The notes under the pieces are model-generated. The model made no database searches. It worked only from the letters and a program-made list of their open reading frames with translations, and was not told where the DNA came from. The translations under genes and the position numbers were made by a program. From the NCBI RefSeq assembly GCF_004769665.1, contig NZ_RQGG01000032.1, forward strand, positions 310,001 through 374,000: DNA of 64,000 nucleotides. The letters are read 5' to 3'. This document shows positions 1 to 8,536 of this stretch, one piece after another. The first letter of the stretch is position 1; the number at the start of each line of letters is the position of its first letter. This stretch comes from Leptospira kemamanensis. GTDB taxonomy: Bacteria; Spirochaetota; Leptospiria; Leptospirales; Leptospiraceae.

Positions 1-38
1 CAGAAAAGAAAAAGATCCAACCCGGAGAAAAGGAAGCA

Positions 39-281
39 ATGAGTGTAGGTGACTACATTGATGCTCTTTTTGGAATGTTTCGTTATGATTCAGATGAAAT
101 TTTTAACGCATCCGATGATGAGAACATTCTGGAGCTGCTTGAAAACATGAAAATGGAACACCCCGAAAAACAGTGGGATGTGATCATTCGCAAAGCAGTG
201 AACAAAACCAAAGTGGAACAAAAAGACAAAGCGTACGATGCCCTACGCAACTTAGCGGGAATCTCCGTAGCCACCGCATAA
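39..281 (+). CDS. Small acidic hypothetical protein, possibly truncated at window edge
   Basis: I do not recognise this protein. It has 80 residues from the ATG, with an acidic first half (repeated D/E around residues 17-40) and a Lys-rich helical second half, and no signal peptide or membrane segment, so it is probably cytosolic. The ATG is preceded by GGAGAAAAGGAAGCA, a plausible ribosome binding site. However, the same frame stays open to the first base of the window, through a charged stretch rich in Lys and Glu, so the real gene may start further left and this may be the C-terminal part of a longer protein. It ends 69 bases before the phosphatase gene, on the same strand. A function cannot be assigned. 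Confidence 0.6.
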   Translation: MSVGDYIDALFGMFRYDSDEIFNASDDENILELLENMKMEHPEKQWDVIIRKAVNKTKVEQKDKAYDALRNLAGISVATA

Positions 282-349
282 TTCCTTTTTTTCCTCTACA
301 AACAGATTTACAAAGGAAGGATCACTTCTTATACTAGTGACCTTCCAGT

Positions 350-2326
350 ATGAAACAGACCATCACCATCATTCTGTTATGTCTCTTTCATACCACACTG
401 GGAGCGGAAGAGAAACACTGCCCCAAATCGAATCCCGTACCGATCTCCACGAACCAAGGGAAACCTTATGATTTATCTCCAGAATTAACATTTCTTTCTA
501 CTGACCTTCCCGTAGATTCACTGCAAGGCGTAAAAAATCTTTTCCATACGAGTCCAGTCGCATTGGCCAATGGAGTGGTTCCCAATTTTGGAAATACTCA
601 CAAACAATATTGGTTTTGTTTTGTATTACACAATGATGAGAATCACAACAAACGAACCATCACATTTATCAAATACCCACTTCTAGATGAAGTGCAATTT
701 TACGCCTTACGAGAATCAGGCGAAATTAAAAAAAACATCCAAGGAAGACGATACCCATTCTCCAATCGTGACCGCGATTATAGGGGATTTAGTTTTGCAA
801 CTGAACTTTTACCTAGTGAAACCGTAACTTATTTTGTAGGTGTGAAAACAGATAGTTCCGTGTCTGTTCCATTGATGTTTGCAGAAGAGAAATATTTCGA
901 TTCTTATATATCCCTTGATACATTGTTACAAGGAATGTTTTTTGGAATCGTCTGTGTGATGAGTCTTTATAATTTATTTGTTTACTTCATGGTAAAAGAC
1001 AAAGCGTATCTCTTTTATGTCAATTACCTCATTCTAGCCGCTGTCCTCTTCCAACTTTCACTGCAAGGATTATTACCTGTTTTGTTTTTTCCCGATTCTC
1101 CTGAATTGGTTTATAATGCTCATAACTTTTTGTACTTTTTATTTTTACTCTCTTGTTTTCCGATGAGCATCACCTTTATGAATTTAAAGGAGAATGCACC
1201 TCGTTTATATCTAGGTTTTATGGGATTATCCATCATACCGATGGTGAGTTTATTACTTTTACCTTTTTTACCCTATCGAGGATTAAACCAATTTGGTGAC
1301 TCCCTTTCTTCTTTTTTAGCTTTTTATGCTCTCTTTGTTTCGTATTACGTTTCTTTTATTAAAAAATTTCCACCTGCCAGATTTTATTTTTTTGGTTACT
1401 TTATGTTAATTGTTGGTGGTCTCACAACAGTATTAAAGTACATGGGATTTTTTCCAGTGAATGTATTCACTGAAAATGCCTTCCAAGCCGCAATGGCGAT
1501 GGAAGTTTTACTGATGGCGTTTGGACTCGGAGATCGCATTTCTGTTGTTCAAAAGGAAAAAGAGAGAATCCAACTCAAAGCCGAAATCAACAAACAAAAG
1601 TTAATTGCTTATGGAAAAGAATTAAAACTCGCTCAGAAACTACAAGAATCCACATTACCACAAATTTTACCTAAATTTCCTGGGCTTTCCATCAAAACCG
1701 GTTATTTCCCAGCTTCTCTTGTAGGTGGGGATTTTTATGATCTAACGGTATTCGGCAAACAACAGATCTGCGGACTCATTGCCGATGTAACAGGACATGG
1801 TGTTCCTGCTGCCATTGAAGCAGCCATGTTAAAAATTGCCTATATGCAAACCTTGGCCTTTGCCAATAAACCAGGAAAAGTATTAGAGAGTATCAACCAA
1901 GCTCTTGCAGGGAATTACAAAAACCAATTTTTAACAGCAAGTGCCATCTTTATTGATTTAGAACAAAAAGTTTTAAAAGTAGCAAATGCAGGACACCCCG
2001 CCTTATATAAGTTCAACGAACATTCTAAGTCTATAGATGTGATTCGACCCAAAGGAAAACTTATTGGTTTTTCGAAAGAAGGATTGTATGCAGAAGAGAT
2101 ACATTCTATTCAAAAAGGGGATAAACTATTATTATTTACCGATGGAATTTGGGATCTTTGGGAAAATGGAGACTCAGGAGAAGAAGCTCTTTTGGATTGG
2201 CTTTTAGAGAGAAAGGGAGAATCTGTTGAATCTTTGTATGGTGGGATTGATGAACACATTCGCCTGCGAAACAAGGAAGGTCCCGCAGACGACGATATTA
2301 CATTTCTTTTATTCGAAATTAATTAA
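350..2326 (+). CDS. 7TM-DISM receptor with SpoIIE/PP2C serine phosphatase domain
   Basis: Predicted membrane receptor that dephosphorylates a partner protein, in the manner of RsbU-type switches. A signal peptide (about residues 1-19) is followed by a periplasmic 7TMR-DISMED2-like beta domain (about 40-175), a block of seven membrane segments (about 190-395), a short coiled linker rich in Lys/Glu (400-430), and a C-terminal SpoIIE/PP2C domain (about 440-655). The phosphatase motifs are clear: GGDFYD near 460, ADVTGHG near 480, NAGHPALY, LLLFTDG and a final DDITFLLFE, which supply the metal-binding aspartates. Domain order and length (658) fit this common leptospiral class. No partner anti-sigma factor or STAS antagonist is adjacent, so the target is unknown. 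The next gene converges on it, 22 bases away. Confidence 0.93.
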   Translation: MKQTITIILLCLFHTTLGAEEKHCPKSNPVPISTNQGKPYDLSPELTFLSTDLPVDSLQGVKNLFHTSPVALANGVVPNFGNTHKQYWFCFVLHNDENHNKRTITFIKYPLLDEVQFYALRESGEIKKNIQGRRYPFSNRDRDYRGFSFATELLPSETVTYFVGVKTDSSVSVPLMFAEEKYFDSYISLDTLLQGMFFGIVCVMSLYNLFVYFMVKDKAYLFYVNYLILAAVLFQLSLQGLLPVLFFPDSPELVYNAHNFLYFLFLLSCFPMSITFMNLKENAPRLYLGFMGLSIIPMVSLLLLPFLPYRGLNQFGDSLSSFLAFYALFVSYYVSFIKKFPPARFYFFGYFMLIVGGLTTVLKYMGFFPVNVFTENAFQAAMAMEVLLMAFGLGDRISVVQKEKERIQLKAEINKQKLIAYGKELKLAQKLQESTLPQILPKFPGLSIKTGYFPASLVGGDFYDLTVFGKQQICGLIADVTGHGVPAAIEAAMLKIAYMQTLAFANKPGKVLESINQALAGNYKNQFLTASAIFIDLEQKVLKVANAGHPALYKFNEHSKSIDVIRPKGKLIGFSKEGLYAEEIHSIQKGDKLLLFTDGIWDLWENGDSGEEALLDWLLERKGESVESLYGGIDEHIRLRNKEGPADDDITFLLFEIN

Positions 2327-2340
2327 TACAATCTAAGAAT

Positions 2341-2360
2341 TACGCGGACTAAACGTCCGC
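2341..2360. terminator. Short GC hairpin between convergent genes, spanning the transporter stop codon
   Basis: GCGGAC (2344-2349), a 5-base loop and GTCCGC (2355-2360) form a perfect 6-bp stem. The hairpin contains the stop codon of the minus-strand transporter (2349-2351). Only a weak T-rich stretch follows on the minus strand, so a role in ending transcription for either gene is inferred from position. Confidence 0.35.
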
Positions 2361-4025
2361 ATAAATCGCTGCATTGAGTAACCTGGAAATATTGTCTATG
2401 TTTCGGGAAATATCACGGTAAAGAAGAGCAGGTAAAAGATTTTCTTTTTTCTGATACTTTTTCTTCTTCACTTTGGATTCATTCTTTTTGATAGAACGAA
2501 TCATTTGGAAACGATACTCACGACTTTGGTTACGCACTTGTGGGTTCCCAAGGATATCAAACGTTTCACTTTGTTCCAAGTTCACAAGTAAGATATCATA
2601 ATGGTGTTTGAGAAGATCCATTTGATCTTTTACTGAGTTTGCAAAGTTTTTATCAAAAGAAACTTTTTGTCTGTGTGACTTACGGATTTTTCTGGCAATC
2701 GATGCAAAATTGTCGCCCATCTCTTCCACAGCCTTAACACGTTCCATAATCCCTAACACATCTTTTGCGTAGTTACCAGTGATCCCTGATTCTTGGACTT
2801 GGTTTAAGTAAGTTAGAACTTCCGATCGGACTTGGTCGAGTTCTTCTTCTTTCTTGAGAACTTGTCCAATCCTTGCGGCATCATACGGTTGGAGTAAAAT
2901 TTGTTCGGTCAATCGGAGGAAATCATAGGTATCACGAATGATTTTTTTCGTGAATTCAACGAGTTCCACCATGGCAAGTTCTGTTGTTTTGACAGATCCT
3001 GCTTGTAACAATCGTATCGAATCTTTGTCTTTTCCCGTTTTGGAAGCAAGACCATCCACAATAGCACTCACCACTTTGGAAATCGTGTTCACGAACCAAA
3101 TGAGAATGAGTGTGTTTGTGATGTTAAACATCGTATGAAAAAGTGAAATGTGGAAACGAGTGGATTCTTTGTCTGTGAGTGGATCTCCAGGAATCAAATC
3201 ATCCACAATCCCTGTGAATAATTTAAAGAAAAGTAGAGCCCAGATCACACCAAACACATTGAACAAGGTGTGAGCGAGGGCCGCCTTCTTCGCATTTCGA
3301 TTGCCTGGAATGGCCGCTAAATTGGCGGTGATGGTTGTTCCGATGTTTTCACCAAGAATCATACCATAAGCTGCATCAATTGGGATATAACCAGAAAATG
3401 CGAGAGTAATGGTGATGGTTGTAGATGCAGAAGAAGATTGGATAACAATTGTTAGCAAAGCTCCAATCAAAACAAACAACAAGATCGAATTAAATCCCAT
3501 GTTTGTGAACTGTTGTAAGAAAACAAAACTTTCTGGGTCTTTTGCACTATCAGGTACGGAATTTTTTAAATAATCCAATCCCAAAAACAAAAATCCAAAT
3601 CCGATGAGGAAACTTCCCCAACCCGATCGACTTTCTTTTCTTGAGAAATTGAGGACAACACCTGCGGCAATCGCTGGTAAAGCGAAGGAGGCAATGTTAA
3701 ATTTGAATCCGAGTAAGGAAACAATCCAAGCTGTGATCGTAGTACCAATATTGGCTCCCATGATGACACCGATGGCTTGTGCCAGAGAAATCAAACCGGC
3801 ATTGACAAAACCAACAACAAGCACAGTGGTTGCTGAACTGGATTGAATGGTTGAGGTAATGAATAATCCGCTGAAAACAGCAGACACACGATTTCGTGTC
3901 ATGGACGAAAGAAAGGAACGAAGCCTATCTCCTGCCACACGTTGTAAGGACTCACTGAGTAATTTCATCCCATAGATAAAAACCCCGAGCCCACCTAAAA
4001 CTTGAATGAGTAACGGCCAATTCAT
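2349..4025 (-). CDS. Na+/phosphate cotransporter (NptA/PNaS family) with C-terminal PhoU domain
   Basis: Inner-membrane sodium-dependent phosphate transporter. The N-terminal 330 residues hold two inverted Na_Pi_cotrans repeats. Each carries the family signature: TIQSSSATT near residue 60 with GANIGTT near 90, and VIQSSSAST near 195 with GENIGTT near 225. Roughly residues 340-558 are a helical, charged PhoU-like domain (KXXXELDQVRSEV, VKAVEEMGDN), as in bacterial YjbB-type proteins. The ATG at 4025 starts directly with the first membrane segment. The gene is divergent from slyD and converges on the phosphatase gene. An unlinked orphan phosphate-binding PstS lies near 39-40 kb, so phosphate uptake genes are scattered here. 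Confidence 0.93.
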   Translation of the reverse strand: MNWPLLIQVLGGLGVFIYGMKLLSESLQRVAGDRLRSFLSSMTRNRVSAVFSGLFITSTIQSSSATTVLVVGFVNAGLISLAQAIGVIMGANIGTTITAWIVSLLGFKFNIASFALPAIAAGVVLNFSRKESRSGWGSFLIGFGFLFLGLDYLKNSVPDSAKDPESFVFLQQFTNMGFNSILLFVLIGALLTIVIQSSSASTTITITLAFSGYIPIDAAYGMILGENIGTTITANLAAIPGNRNAKKAALAHTLFNVFGVIWALLFFKLFTGIVDDLIPGDPLTDKESTRFHISLFHTMFNITNTLILIWFVNTISKVVSAIVDGLASKTGKDKDSIRLLQAGSVKTTELAMVELVEFTKKIIRDTYDFLRLTEQILLQPYDAARIGQVLKKEEELDQVRSEVLTYLNQVQESGITGNYAKDVLGIMERVKAVEEMGDNFASIARKIRKSHRQKVSFDKNFANSVKDQMDLLKHHYDILLVNLEQSETFDILGNPQVRNQSREYRFQMIRSIKKNESKVKKKKYQKKENLLPALLYRDISRNIDNISRLLNAAIYADV

Positions 4026-4125
4026 AGATATTGATATTTCCAGGGTTCAATTTCTTTGATTACAATTTGGTACCAACCTTTTATTCGGTTGCAGTATTTT
4101 TTTCCGTATATAGATTGTAATCAAT

Positions 4126-4611
4126 ATGTCAAAAACCATCAGCAAAGGAATGGTTGTAGGATTTTCCTATCACCTAAAGAACGCCCAGGGAGAAACTCTG
4201 GACCAATCAGACGAACCGTTATTATACCTCCACGGCTGGCAAAATATCATCCCTGGATTGGAAAAAGAATTGGAAGGTCTTGTGAATGGAGATTCAAAAA
4301 ATGTCACTGTACCACCTGAAGAAGGTTATGGGACATATAACGAAGCACTCATTTTCCAAGTTCCTAAAACAGAACTTCCACCGGAAGCGGAGTTAGAAGT
4401 TGGAATGGAATTCCAAACCGACACACCAGAAGGTAGAATGATACTATATCTCCAAGAAGTAAGAGATGCCGATGTGATTCTAAACGGCAATCACCCGTTA
4501 GCTGGCGAAACCCTTCATTTTGATGTCACCATCAAATCCATTCGGGAAGCGACAGATGAAGAAAAACAACACGGACACGTACATGGACCAGGTGGACACC
4601 ACCACCACTAA
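4126..4611 (+). CDS. slyD: FKBP-type peptidyl-prolyl cis-trans isomerase SlyD
   Basis: Cytosolic proline isomerase and chaperone. The N-terminal half has the split FKBP fold: GMVVGFSYHLKN at the start, the LHGWQNIIPGLEKELEG core, then EEGYGTYNEALIFQVPK leading into the insert-in-flap chaperone domain (about residues 72-130). The C-terminus is a short metal-binding tail rich in histidine (HGHVHG then HHHH), as in SlyD proteins that deliver nickel. The total of 161 residues is usual for the short-tailed forms. No strong ribosome binding site is visible before the ATG; translation begins close to a possible TTGCAG/TAGATT promoter. The gene is divergent from the phosphate transporter. Assignment is firm; a nickel role is inferred from the tail. 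Confidence 0.92.
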   Translation: MSKTISKGMVVGFSYHLKNAQGETLDQSDEPLLYLHGWQNIIPGLEKELEGLVNGDSKNVTVPPEEGYGTYNEALIFQVPKTELPPEAELEVGMEFQTDTPEGRMILYLQEVRDADVILNGNHPLAGETLHFDVTIKSIREATDEEKQHGHVHGPGGHHHH

Positions 4612-4612
4612 A

Positions 4613-4633
4613 AACGAAATCCTTCGTTATTTT
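4613..4633 (+). terminator. Weak intrinsic terminator after slyD
   Basis: AACGAA (4613-4618), loop ATCC, TTCGTT (4623-4628) gives a perfect 6-bp stem directly after the slyD stop codon, followed by ATTTT. The stem is short and AT-containing, so strength is doubtful. The remaining 230 bases up to the RRM gene hold no clear gene and probably form its promoter and leader. Confidence 0.4.
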
Positions 4634-4867
4634 CCCTCTGAGTCTTCTTTCAGATTGCTTTTTTTGGAAAGGGTAATTACACTGACAGAAGATTCAGAGT
4701 ATTGTTGATTTTCACCGCCGAAGTAGTCCTTTCAAGCTTGCACGCTGGTAGCTTTCCCAAGTTTTTCCCTGCATTTTTCTGGAGTTCTTACCAAAAATCC
4801 CTTTCAGGGTCCCGACGATTGTAAATCTAGAATTCCCGAGTCAACTTTAACAAACAGGACAAAAACT

Positions 4868-5131
4868 ATGTCAGTAAACATTTACGTTGGCAACCTCTCT
4901 TACGATATGACTGAAGGAAAACTCAATGAGCTTTTTTCAGCACACGGTGCAGTTACTTCTGCAAAAATCATCACTGATCAGTATTCTGGTCGTTCTAAAG
5001 GATTCGGTTTCATCGAAATGAAAGATGGAAAAGAAGCTGATAACGCGATCAAAGATCTTAACGGAAAAAACATCCTTAACCGTGAGATGAAAGTAAACAT
5101 CGCAAAACCTAAAACTAACAACTGGAGATAA
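4868..5131 (+). CDS. RRM-domain RNA-binding protein
   Basis: Single RNA-recognition-motif protein of 87 residues, the short glycine-poor type found in cyanobacteria and spirochaetes and often linked to cold adaptation. RNP2 is IYVGNL (residues 5-10) and RNP1 is KGFGFIEM (about 45-52), both intact with the aromatic residues that stack on RNA bases. The C-terminus is a short basic tail. It has AGGA about nine bases before the ATG, a roughly 250-base upstream region that could hold a long leader, and a good intrinsic terminator just downstream, so it is monocistronic. RNA target and regulation are unknown. Confidence 0.93.
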   Translation: MSVNIYVGNLSYDMTEGKLNELFSAHGAVTSAKIITDQYSGRSKGFGFIEMKDGKEADNAIKDLNGKNILNREMKVNIAKPKTNNWR

Positions 5132-5149
5132 TCTCGTTTGTTAGAAAGT

Positions 5150-5185
5150 CCGTCGCTTAGCGTGAGTTAAGTGGCGGTTTTTTTT
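5150..5185 (+). terminator. Intrinsic terminator of the RRM gene
   Basis: A 10-bp stem (5150-5159 with 5168-5177, including two G-U pairs), an 8-base loop and a run of eight T (5178-5185) lie 19 bases after the stop codon. This is a textbook Rho-independent terminator. Confidence 0.88.
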
Positions 5186-5352
5186 GCCCTTTTGGGAAAA
5201 GAAATCTAAAAATTCATTACCAACCTTCCCTTTTCTTTACCACATAAACTAAATCCTCTCTTAATCTTAACTAGAACAAATTATAAAATGGATTTGGTTC
5301 GATAAAACGCCCAATTTCCTTACTGAGTATATTTGATTCTGATCGAATCCCA

Positions 5353-5392
5353 TTGACAATCGATCGATCATAGTTTAGTATTACGATAGAGG
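5353..5392 (+). promoter_or_regulatory. Sigma-70 promoter with palindromic operator for the first TA pair
   Basis: TTGACA (5353-5358), a 17-base spacer and TAGTAT (5376-5381) form a near-consensus promoter. The spacer contains a perfect 10-base palindrome, ATCGATCGAT (5359-5368). AbrB/MazE-type antitoxins usually repress their own operon by binding a dyad at the promoter, so this is the likely operator. The predicted transcript start leaves a leader of only about 12 bases, holding AGAGG (5388-5392) as the ribosome binding site. Confidence 0.7.
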
Positions 5393-5399
5393 TATCGAT

Positions 5400-5606
5400 A
5401 TGGGAAAAGTAACGGTCTCACCAAAATTCCAAGTAGTCATTCCAAAAGAAATTCGTGAACAAATCGGCGTTAAAGCAGGAATGAAACTCGAAATCATAAC
5501 CTTAGGAAATCGTATGGAGTTAATCCCTATCGAACCCATTAAAAAGTTGAAAGGTTCTTTATCTGGTATGGACAGGAAAATAGATCGGGAGGAAGATCGA
5601 ATTTGA
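5400..5606 (+). CDS. AbrB/MazE-type antitoxin (VapB-like)
   Basis: DNA-binding antitoxin of 68 residues. The N-terminal 45 residues form a swapped-hairpin SpoVT/AbrB domain (KVTVSPKFQVVIPKEIRE, then a G-hydrophobic-K pattern and IITLGNRMELIPI). The C-terminal tail is charged and should wrap the toxin. It starts with ATG seven bases after AGAGG, and its TGA stop overlaps the TTG start of the PIN toxin (TTGA), the translational coupling typical of toxin-antitoxin operons. Expected to neutralise the toxin by direct binding and to repress the operon through the dyad in the promoter spacer. Confidence 0.88.
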   Translation: MGKVTVSPKFQVVIPKEIREQIGVKAGMKLEIITLGNRMELIPIEPIKKLKGSLSGMDRKIDREEDRI

Positions 5607-5980
5607 ATTTGAATGTAGTCGATTCTTCTGGATGGTTAGAGTATTTCAGTGATACGAATCGAGCGAATTTATTTTCTGAAGCCATTGAAAAAACAGAAAC
5701 CTTGCTTGTTCCAAGTTTGTCTTTATTTGAAATTTTCAAAAAAGTTTATAAAGAAAAAGGGGAAGACCTTGCACTTAGAATTGTAGCACATATGCAACTT
5801 GGCAAGGTAATCAATTTGGATTCGAGAATTTCTATTTATGCGGCAAAGATCAGTGTAGAAAATTCGATTCCGATGGCAGATAGCATCATTTATGCAACAG
5901 CTAAGTTAAACAAAGCAACACTTTGGACACAGGACAATGATTTCCGAGGTTTACCAGGAGTAAAATTTTTCGAAAAATAA
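5603..5980 (+). CDS. PIN-domain ribonuclease toxin (VapC family)
   Basis: Predicted VapC-type RNase toxin, 125 residues, the usual size. The four acidic positions of the PIN active site are present: Asp7 (NVVDSS), Glu43 (LFEIFK), Asp93 (MADSIIYA) and Asp111/113 (TQDNDF), so the enzyme should be active. It uses a TTG start overlapping the antitoxin stop by four bases; this start gives the standard hydrophobic strand before Asp7. Only modestly similar to the second VapC in this window (near 22 kb), so the two pairs are not recent copies. The cellular RNA target cannot be read from sequence; VapC enzymes generally cut tRNA or rRNA. Confidence 0.9.
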   Translation: MNLNVVDSSGWLEYFSDTNRANLFSEAIEKTETLLVPSLSLFEIFKKVYKEKGEDLALRIVAHMQLGKVINLDSRISIYAAKISVENSIPMADSIIYATAKLNKATLWTQDNDFRGLPGVKFFEK

Positions 5981-5986
5981 ATGATT

Positions 5987-6427
5987 CTATAAAATCACTT
6001 TAAACTTCGCTTTCATCTTCTCGATTTGTTCTTCAGGAATCTGATGAATGTTTTTTCCGCCATGGCGGTTTTCCACAGTCACAACTGACAATCGATACCC
6101 ATGGATTTTCGCCAAATCTTCGTAAGGTTTCATTTCCCATTCTAAAGTGAACGTATGATCGACAATGACAAAAGGAATACCTTTTTCTAAAGATTCTTTT
6201 GTTTTGGATTCACATTCTTTGTAAGCCAAATGATTTTTGGTATAATCAAAATGATATTCACCCGCTTCATTTTCAAAATAAGAATCGATAGAAAAAATGG
6301 GAGCCCCACTTACTTCTGCGATATGTTTGGCGAGTGTGGTTTTCCCAGACCCAGGAATGCCACGTAATAAAAGAAGTGTTTTTTGTATCGGAGGAATGGT
6401 TGGAAAAGAGATTGGATCTGACTCCAT
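5987..6427 (-). CDS. P-loop ATPase / zeta-toxin-like small kinase
   Basis: Cytosolic nucleotide-binding protein with a Walker A motif GIPGSGKTT (about residues 23-31) and a hydrophobic strand ending VIVDHTF that could act as Walker B. The pattern around FSIDSYF and VIVDHTFTLEWEMKPYEDLA resembles the N4BP2-like / AAA_33 group of polynucleotide or small-molecule kinases. The ATG at 6427 is chosen over a TTG nine bases further upstream because GGAAG precedes it closely. Its 3' end converges on the PIN toxin gene, six bases apart, but nothing ties it to the TA pair. Substrate unknown. Confidence 0.75.
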   Translation of the reverse strand: MESDPISFPTIPPIQKTLLLLRGIPGSGKTTLAKHIAEVSGAPIFSIDSYFENEAGEYHFDYTKNHLAYKECESKTKESLEKGIPFVIVDHTFTLEWEMKPYEDLAKIHGYRLSVVTVENRHGGKNIHQIPEEQIEKMKAKFKVIL

Positions 6428-6550
6428 ATCTTCCAAATAATCATTCTACCACTCGGAATTCCTAGTTCTTTTTCTTCCCAAAGAACTTAGAAAACTCTCG
6501 CAAGGAAAACGAAGGTTTGAAAGAATTGTGAGAGTTACAAGGAGTCATTT

Positions 6551-6922
6551 GTGTCATACGAAGCGTATAAACTAATCCATATATTCGGAATGTATCTTTT
6601 ATTTTTTTCTTTGGGTGGTGTGGCCCTTTATTCCATCAACGGAGGAAAAAAATCAGATAACAAATTCAAAGCCTTTGTTGCCATCTTCCATGGAGTTGGA
6701 TTGTTATTATTACTCGTTGCAGGATTTGGACTGATGAAGTTTCGGGATATTTCCCATTCTGCTCTTCCCGTTTGGATCATTCTGAAGATCGTCATCTGGC
6801 TTGCGTTTGGTGGACTACTCACACTCGCTTACAAAAATGCAAAGTATGCCAAAATCCTTTGGTTTGTATTCCCAATCATGGGACTTTTTGCAGCATATCT
6901 CGCTTTTTACCAACCTAGCTAA
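6551..6922 (+). CDS. Small four-helix inner-membrane protein
   Basis: Unrecognised integral membrane protein of 123 residues with four hydrophobic helices (about residues 8-28, 42-63, 73-93 and 99-119) joined by short charged loops. The pattern resembles small SirB/CopD-like membrane proteins with a His near the start of helix 1 (KLIHIFGMYL) and another in helix 2 (FHGVGL); whether these bind heme is speculation. It uses a GTG start with an excellent AAGGAG seven bases upstream. Divergent from the P-loop kinase and followed by a strong terminator, so it is transcribed alone. Confidence 0.75.
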   Translation: MSYEAYKLIHIFGMYLLFFSLGGVALYSINGGKKSDNKFKAFVAIFHGVGLLLLLVAGFGLMKFRDISHSALPVWIILKIVIWLAFGGLLTLAYKNAKYAKILWFVFPIMGLFAAYLAFYQPS

Positions 6923-6934
6923 TTGCCAAACATA

Positions 6935-6979
6935 CCTTTCTCGGTGAAAACCACTGAGAAAGGATTTCTTTTTCTTTTT
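6935..6979 (+). terminator. Strong intrinsic terminator after the membrane protein
   Basis: CCTTTCTC (6935-6942) pairs perfectly with GAGAAAGG (6956-6963). The inner GGTG/CACT adds four pairs (one G-U) around an AAAAC loop, giving a 12-bp stem. A T-rich tract, TTTCTTTTTCTTTTT, follows. It separates the membrane gene from fumC. Confidence 0.85.
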
Positions 6980-7050
6980 GACCAAATCCTTTTTCCACTT
7001 CACAATCGACTCCATATTAGTTTTAAACTCTTTCACCAAGGAATCAATGT

Positions 7051-8439
7051 ATGGAATCCAAAAAAACCAGAATGGAAAAAGACTCAATGGGAGAAATTGC
7101 AGTTGAGAACTCTCGTTATTGGGGTGCTCAAACAGAACGTTCCTTACAATACTTTGCCATTGGTAACGACAAGTTCCCAAGAGAAATGATCCGTGTCTTG
7201 GGGCTTGTGAAAAGACAAGCTGCCATCACAAATACTGAGTTAGGTCTTTTAGATAAAACAAAAGAAACTCTCATCGTAAAAGCGGCAACAGAAGTCATAG
7301 AAGGACTGTTAGATGATCATTTTCCACTTTCCGTCTGGCAAACTGGATCTGGAACACAAACCAATATGAATGCAAATGAAGTGATTGCCAACCGAGCCAA
7401 TGAAATTGCAGGAAGTTCTCTTGGTTCCAAATCACCCATCCATCCCAATGATGATGTCAACAAAGGACAAAGTTCCAATGATGTTTTTCCCACGGCCATG
7501 CATATCGCGGCAGCAGAAACCATCCACAAAGATCTGATTCCAAGCCTTACAATACTAGAATCCAAACTCAAAGAAAAATCCGTAAGCTTTCAAGACATCA
7601 TTAAAATTGGTAGGACACATTTGCAAGATGCCACCCCTCTTACCTTAGGACAGGAATTTTCTGGTTATGCAAAGCAATTATCGTATAGTTTGGAACGGAT
7701 CCATCGCGTCCTACCTTCTCTTTACCGATTGGCGCTTGGTGGAACAGCCGTTGGAACGGGACTCAATACCCATCCAAATTTTGGAAACAAAGTGGCCAGT
7801 GCTTTGGCAAAAGAAACAGGCATTCCCTTTGTTTCGGCACCAAATAAGTTTGAAGCATTGGCCGCCAATGATTCGTTAGTGGAGGTAAGTGGAGTTTTAA
7901 AAACCATAGCTGCATCTCTAATGAAAATCGCAAATGACATTCGTTGGTTGTCTTCAGGACCTAGGTCGGGAATCAGTGAAATTCACATCCCTGAAAATGA
8001 ACCAGGATCTTCGATTATGCCAGGAAAGGTCAATCCTACTCAGTCAGAAGCTCTCACCATGGTATGTGCGCAGGTGATGGGAAATGATGTGGCCGTTTCC
8101 ATTGGTGGTGCTTCTGGAAATTTTGAACTGAATGTCTTCAAACCTCTGATCATCTTCAATGTATTAAATTCAATTCGACTGCTATCAGATAGTAGTCGTT
8201 CTTTCGCCAAACATTGTGTAGAAGGAATAGAAGCCAATGAAGAAAAAATCAAATCGAATTTACAAAATTCCCTCATGTTAGTGACGGCACTGAACCCACA
8301 CATTGGTTACGACAAAGCGGCAAAGATCGCCAAACTAGCATATGCTGAGAACCTAAGTTTAAAGGAAGCAGGACTCAAATTAGGATTTTTAACAGCCGAA
8401 GAGTTTGATCTTTGGGTAAATCCAAAACAAATGATTTAA
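7051..8439 (+). CDS. fumC: Class II fumarate hydratase FumC
   Basis: Iron-independent fumarase of the TCA cycle (fumarate + water to malate), a cytosolic homotetramer. It begins with the family start [20 protein letters not shown]. It carries [13 protein letters not shown] (substrate site), [17 protein letters not shown] with the catalytic His region, and the superfamily signature [16 protein letters not shown] near residue 320, including the mobile catalytic Ser loop. Length 462 is standard. ATG is preceded by AAGGA. A second, unrelated oxygen-sensitive class I fumarase is encoded at about 15.6-17.2 kb, so the cell carries both isoforms; FumC is the usual form under oxidative stress or iron limitation. 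Monocistronic by layout. Confidence 0.97.
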   Translation: MESKKTRMEKDSMGEIAVENSRYWGAQTERSLQYFAIGNDKFPREMIRVLGLVKRQAAITNTELGLLDKTKETLIVKAATEVIEGLLDDHFPLSVWQTGSGTQTNMNANEVIANRANEIAGSSLGSKSPIHPNDDVNKGQSSNDVFPTAMHIAAAETIHKDLIPSLTILESKLKEKSVSFQDIIKIGRTHLQDATPLTLGQEFSGYAKQLSYSLERIHRVLPSLYRLALGGTAVGTGLNTHPNFGNKVASALAKETGIPFVSAPNKFEALAANDSLVEVSGVLKTIAASLMKIANDIRWLSSGPRSGISEIHIPENEPGSSIMPGKVNPTQSEALTMVCAQVMGNDVAVSIGGASGNFELNVFKPLIIFNVLNSIRLLSDSSRSFAKHCVEGIEANEEKIKSNLQNSLMLVTALNPHIGYDKAAKIAKLAYAENLSLKEAGLKLGFLTAEEFDLWVNPKQMI

Positions 8440-8536
8440 GATCAATTCCATCGTTTTTTCTGCCTTTCTTTTCTGCTTAGAAAGAATTAGGATTGAAGAA
8501 ATTGAATTCGAAATCGTTGATTGTCCTACTCGGTCT

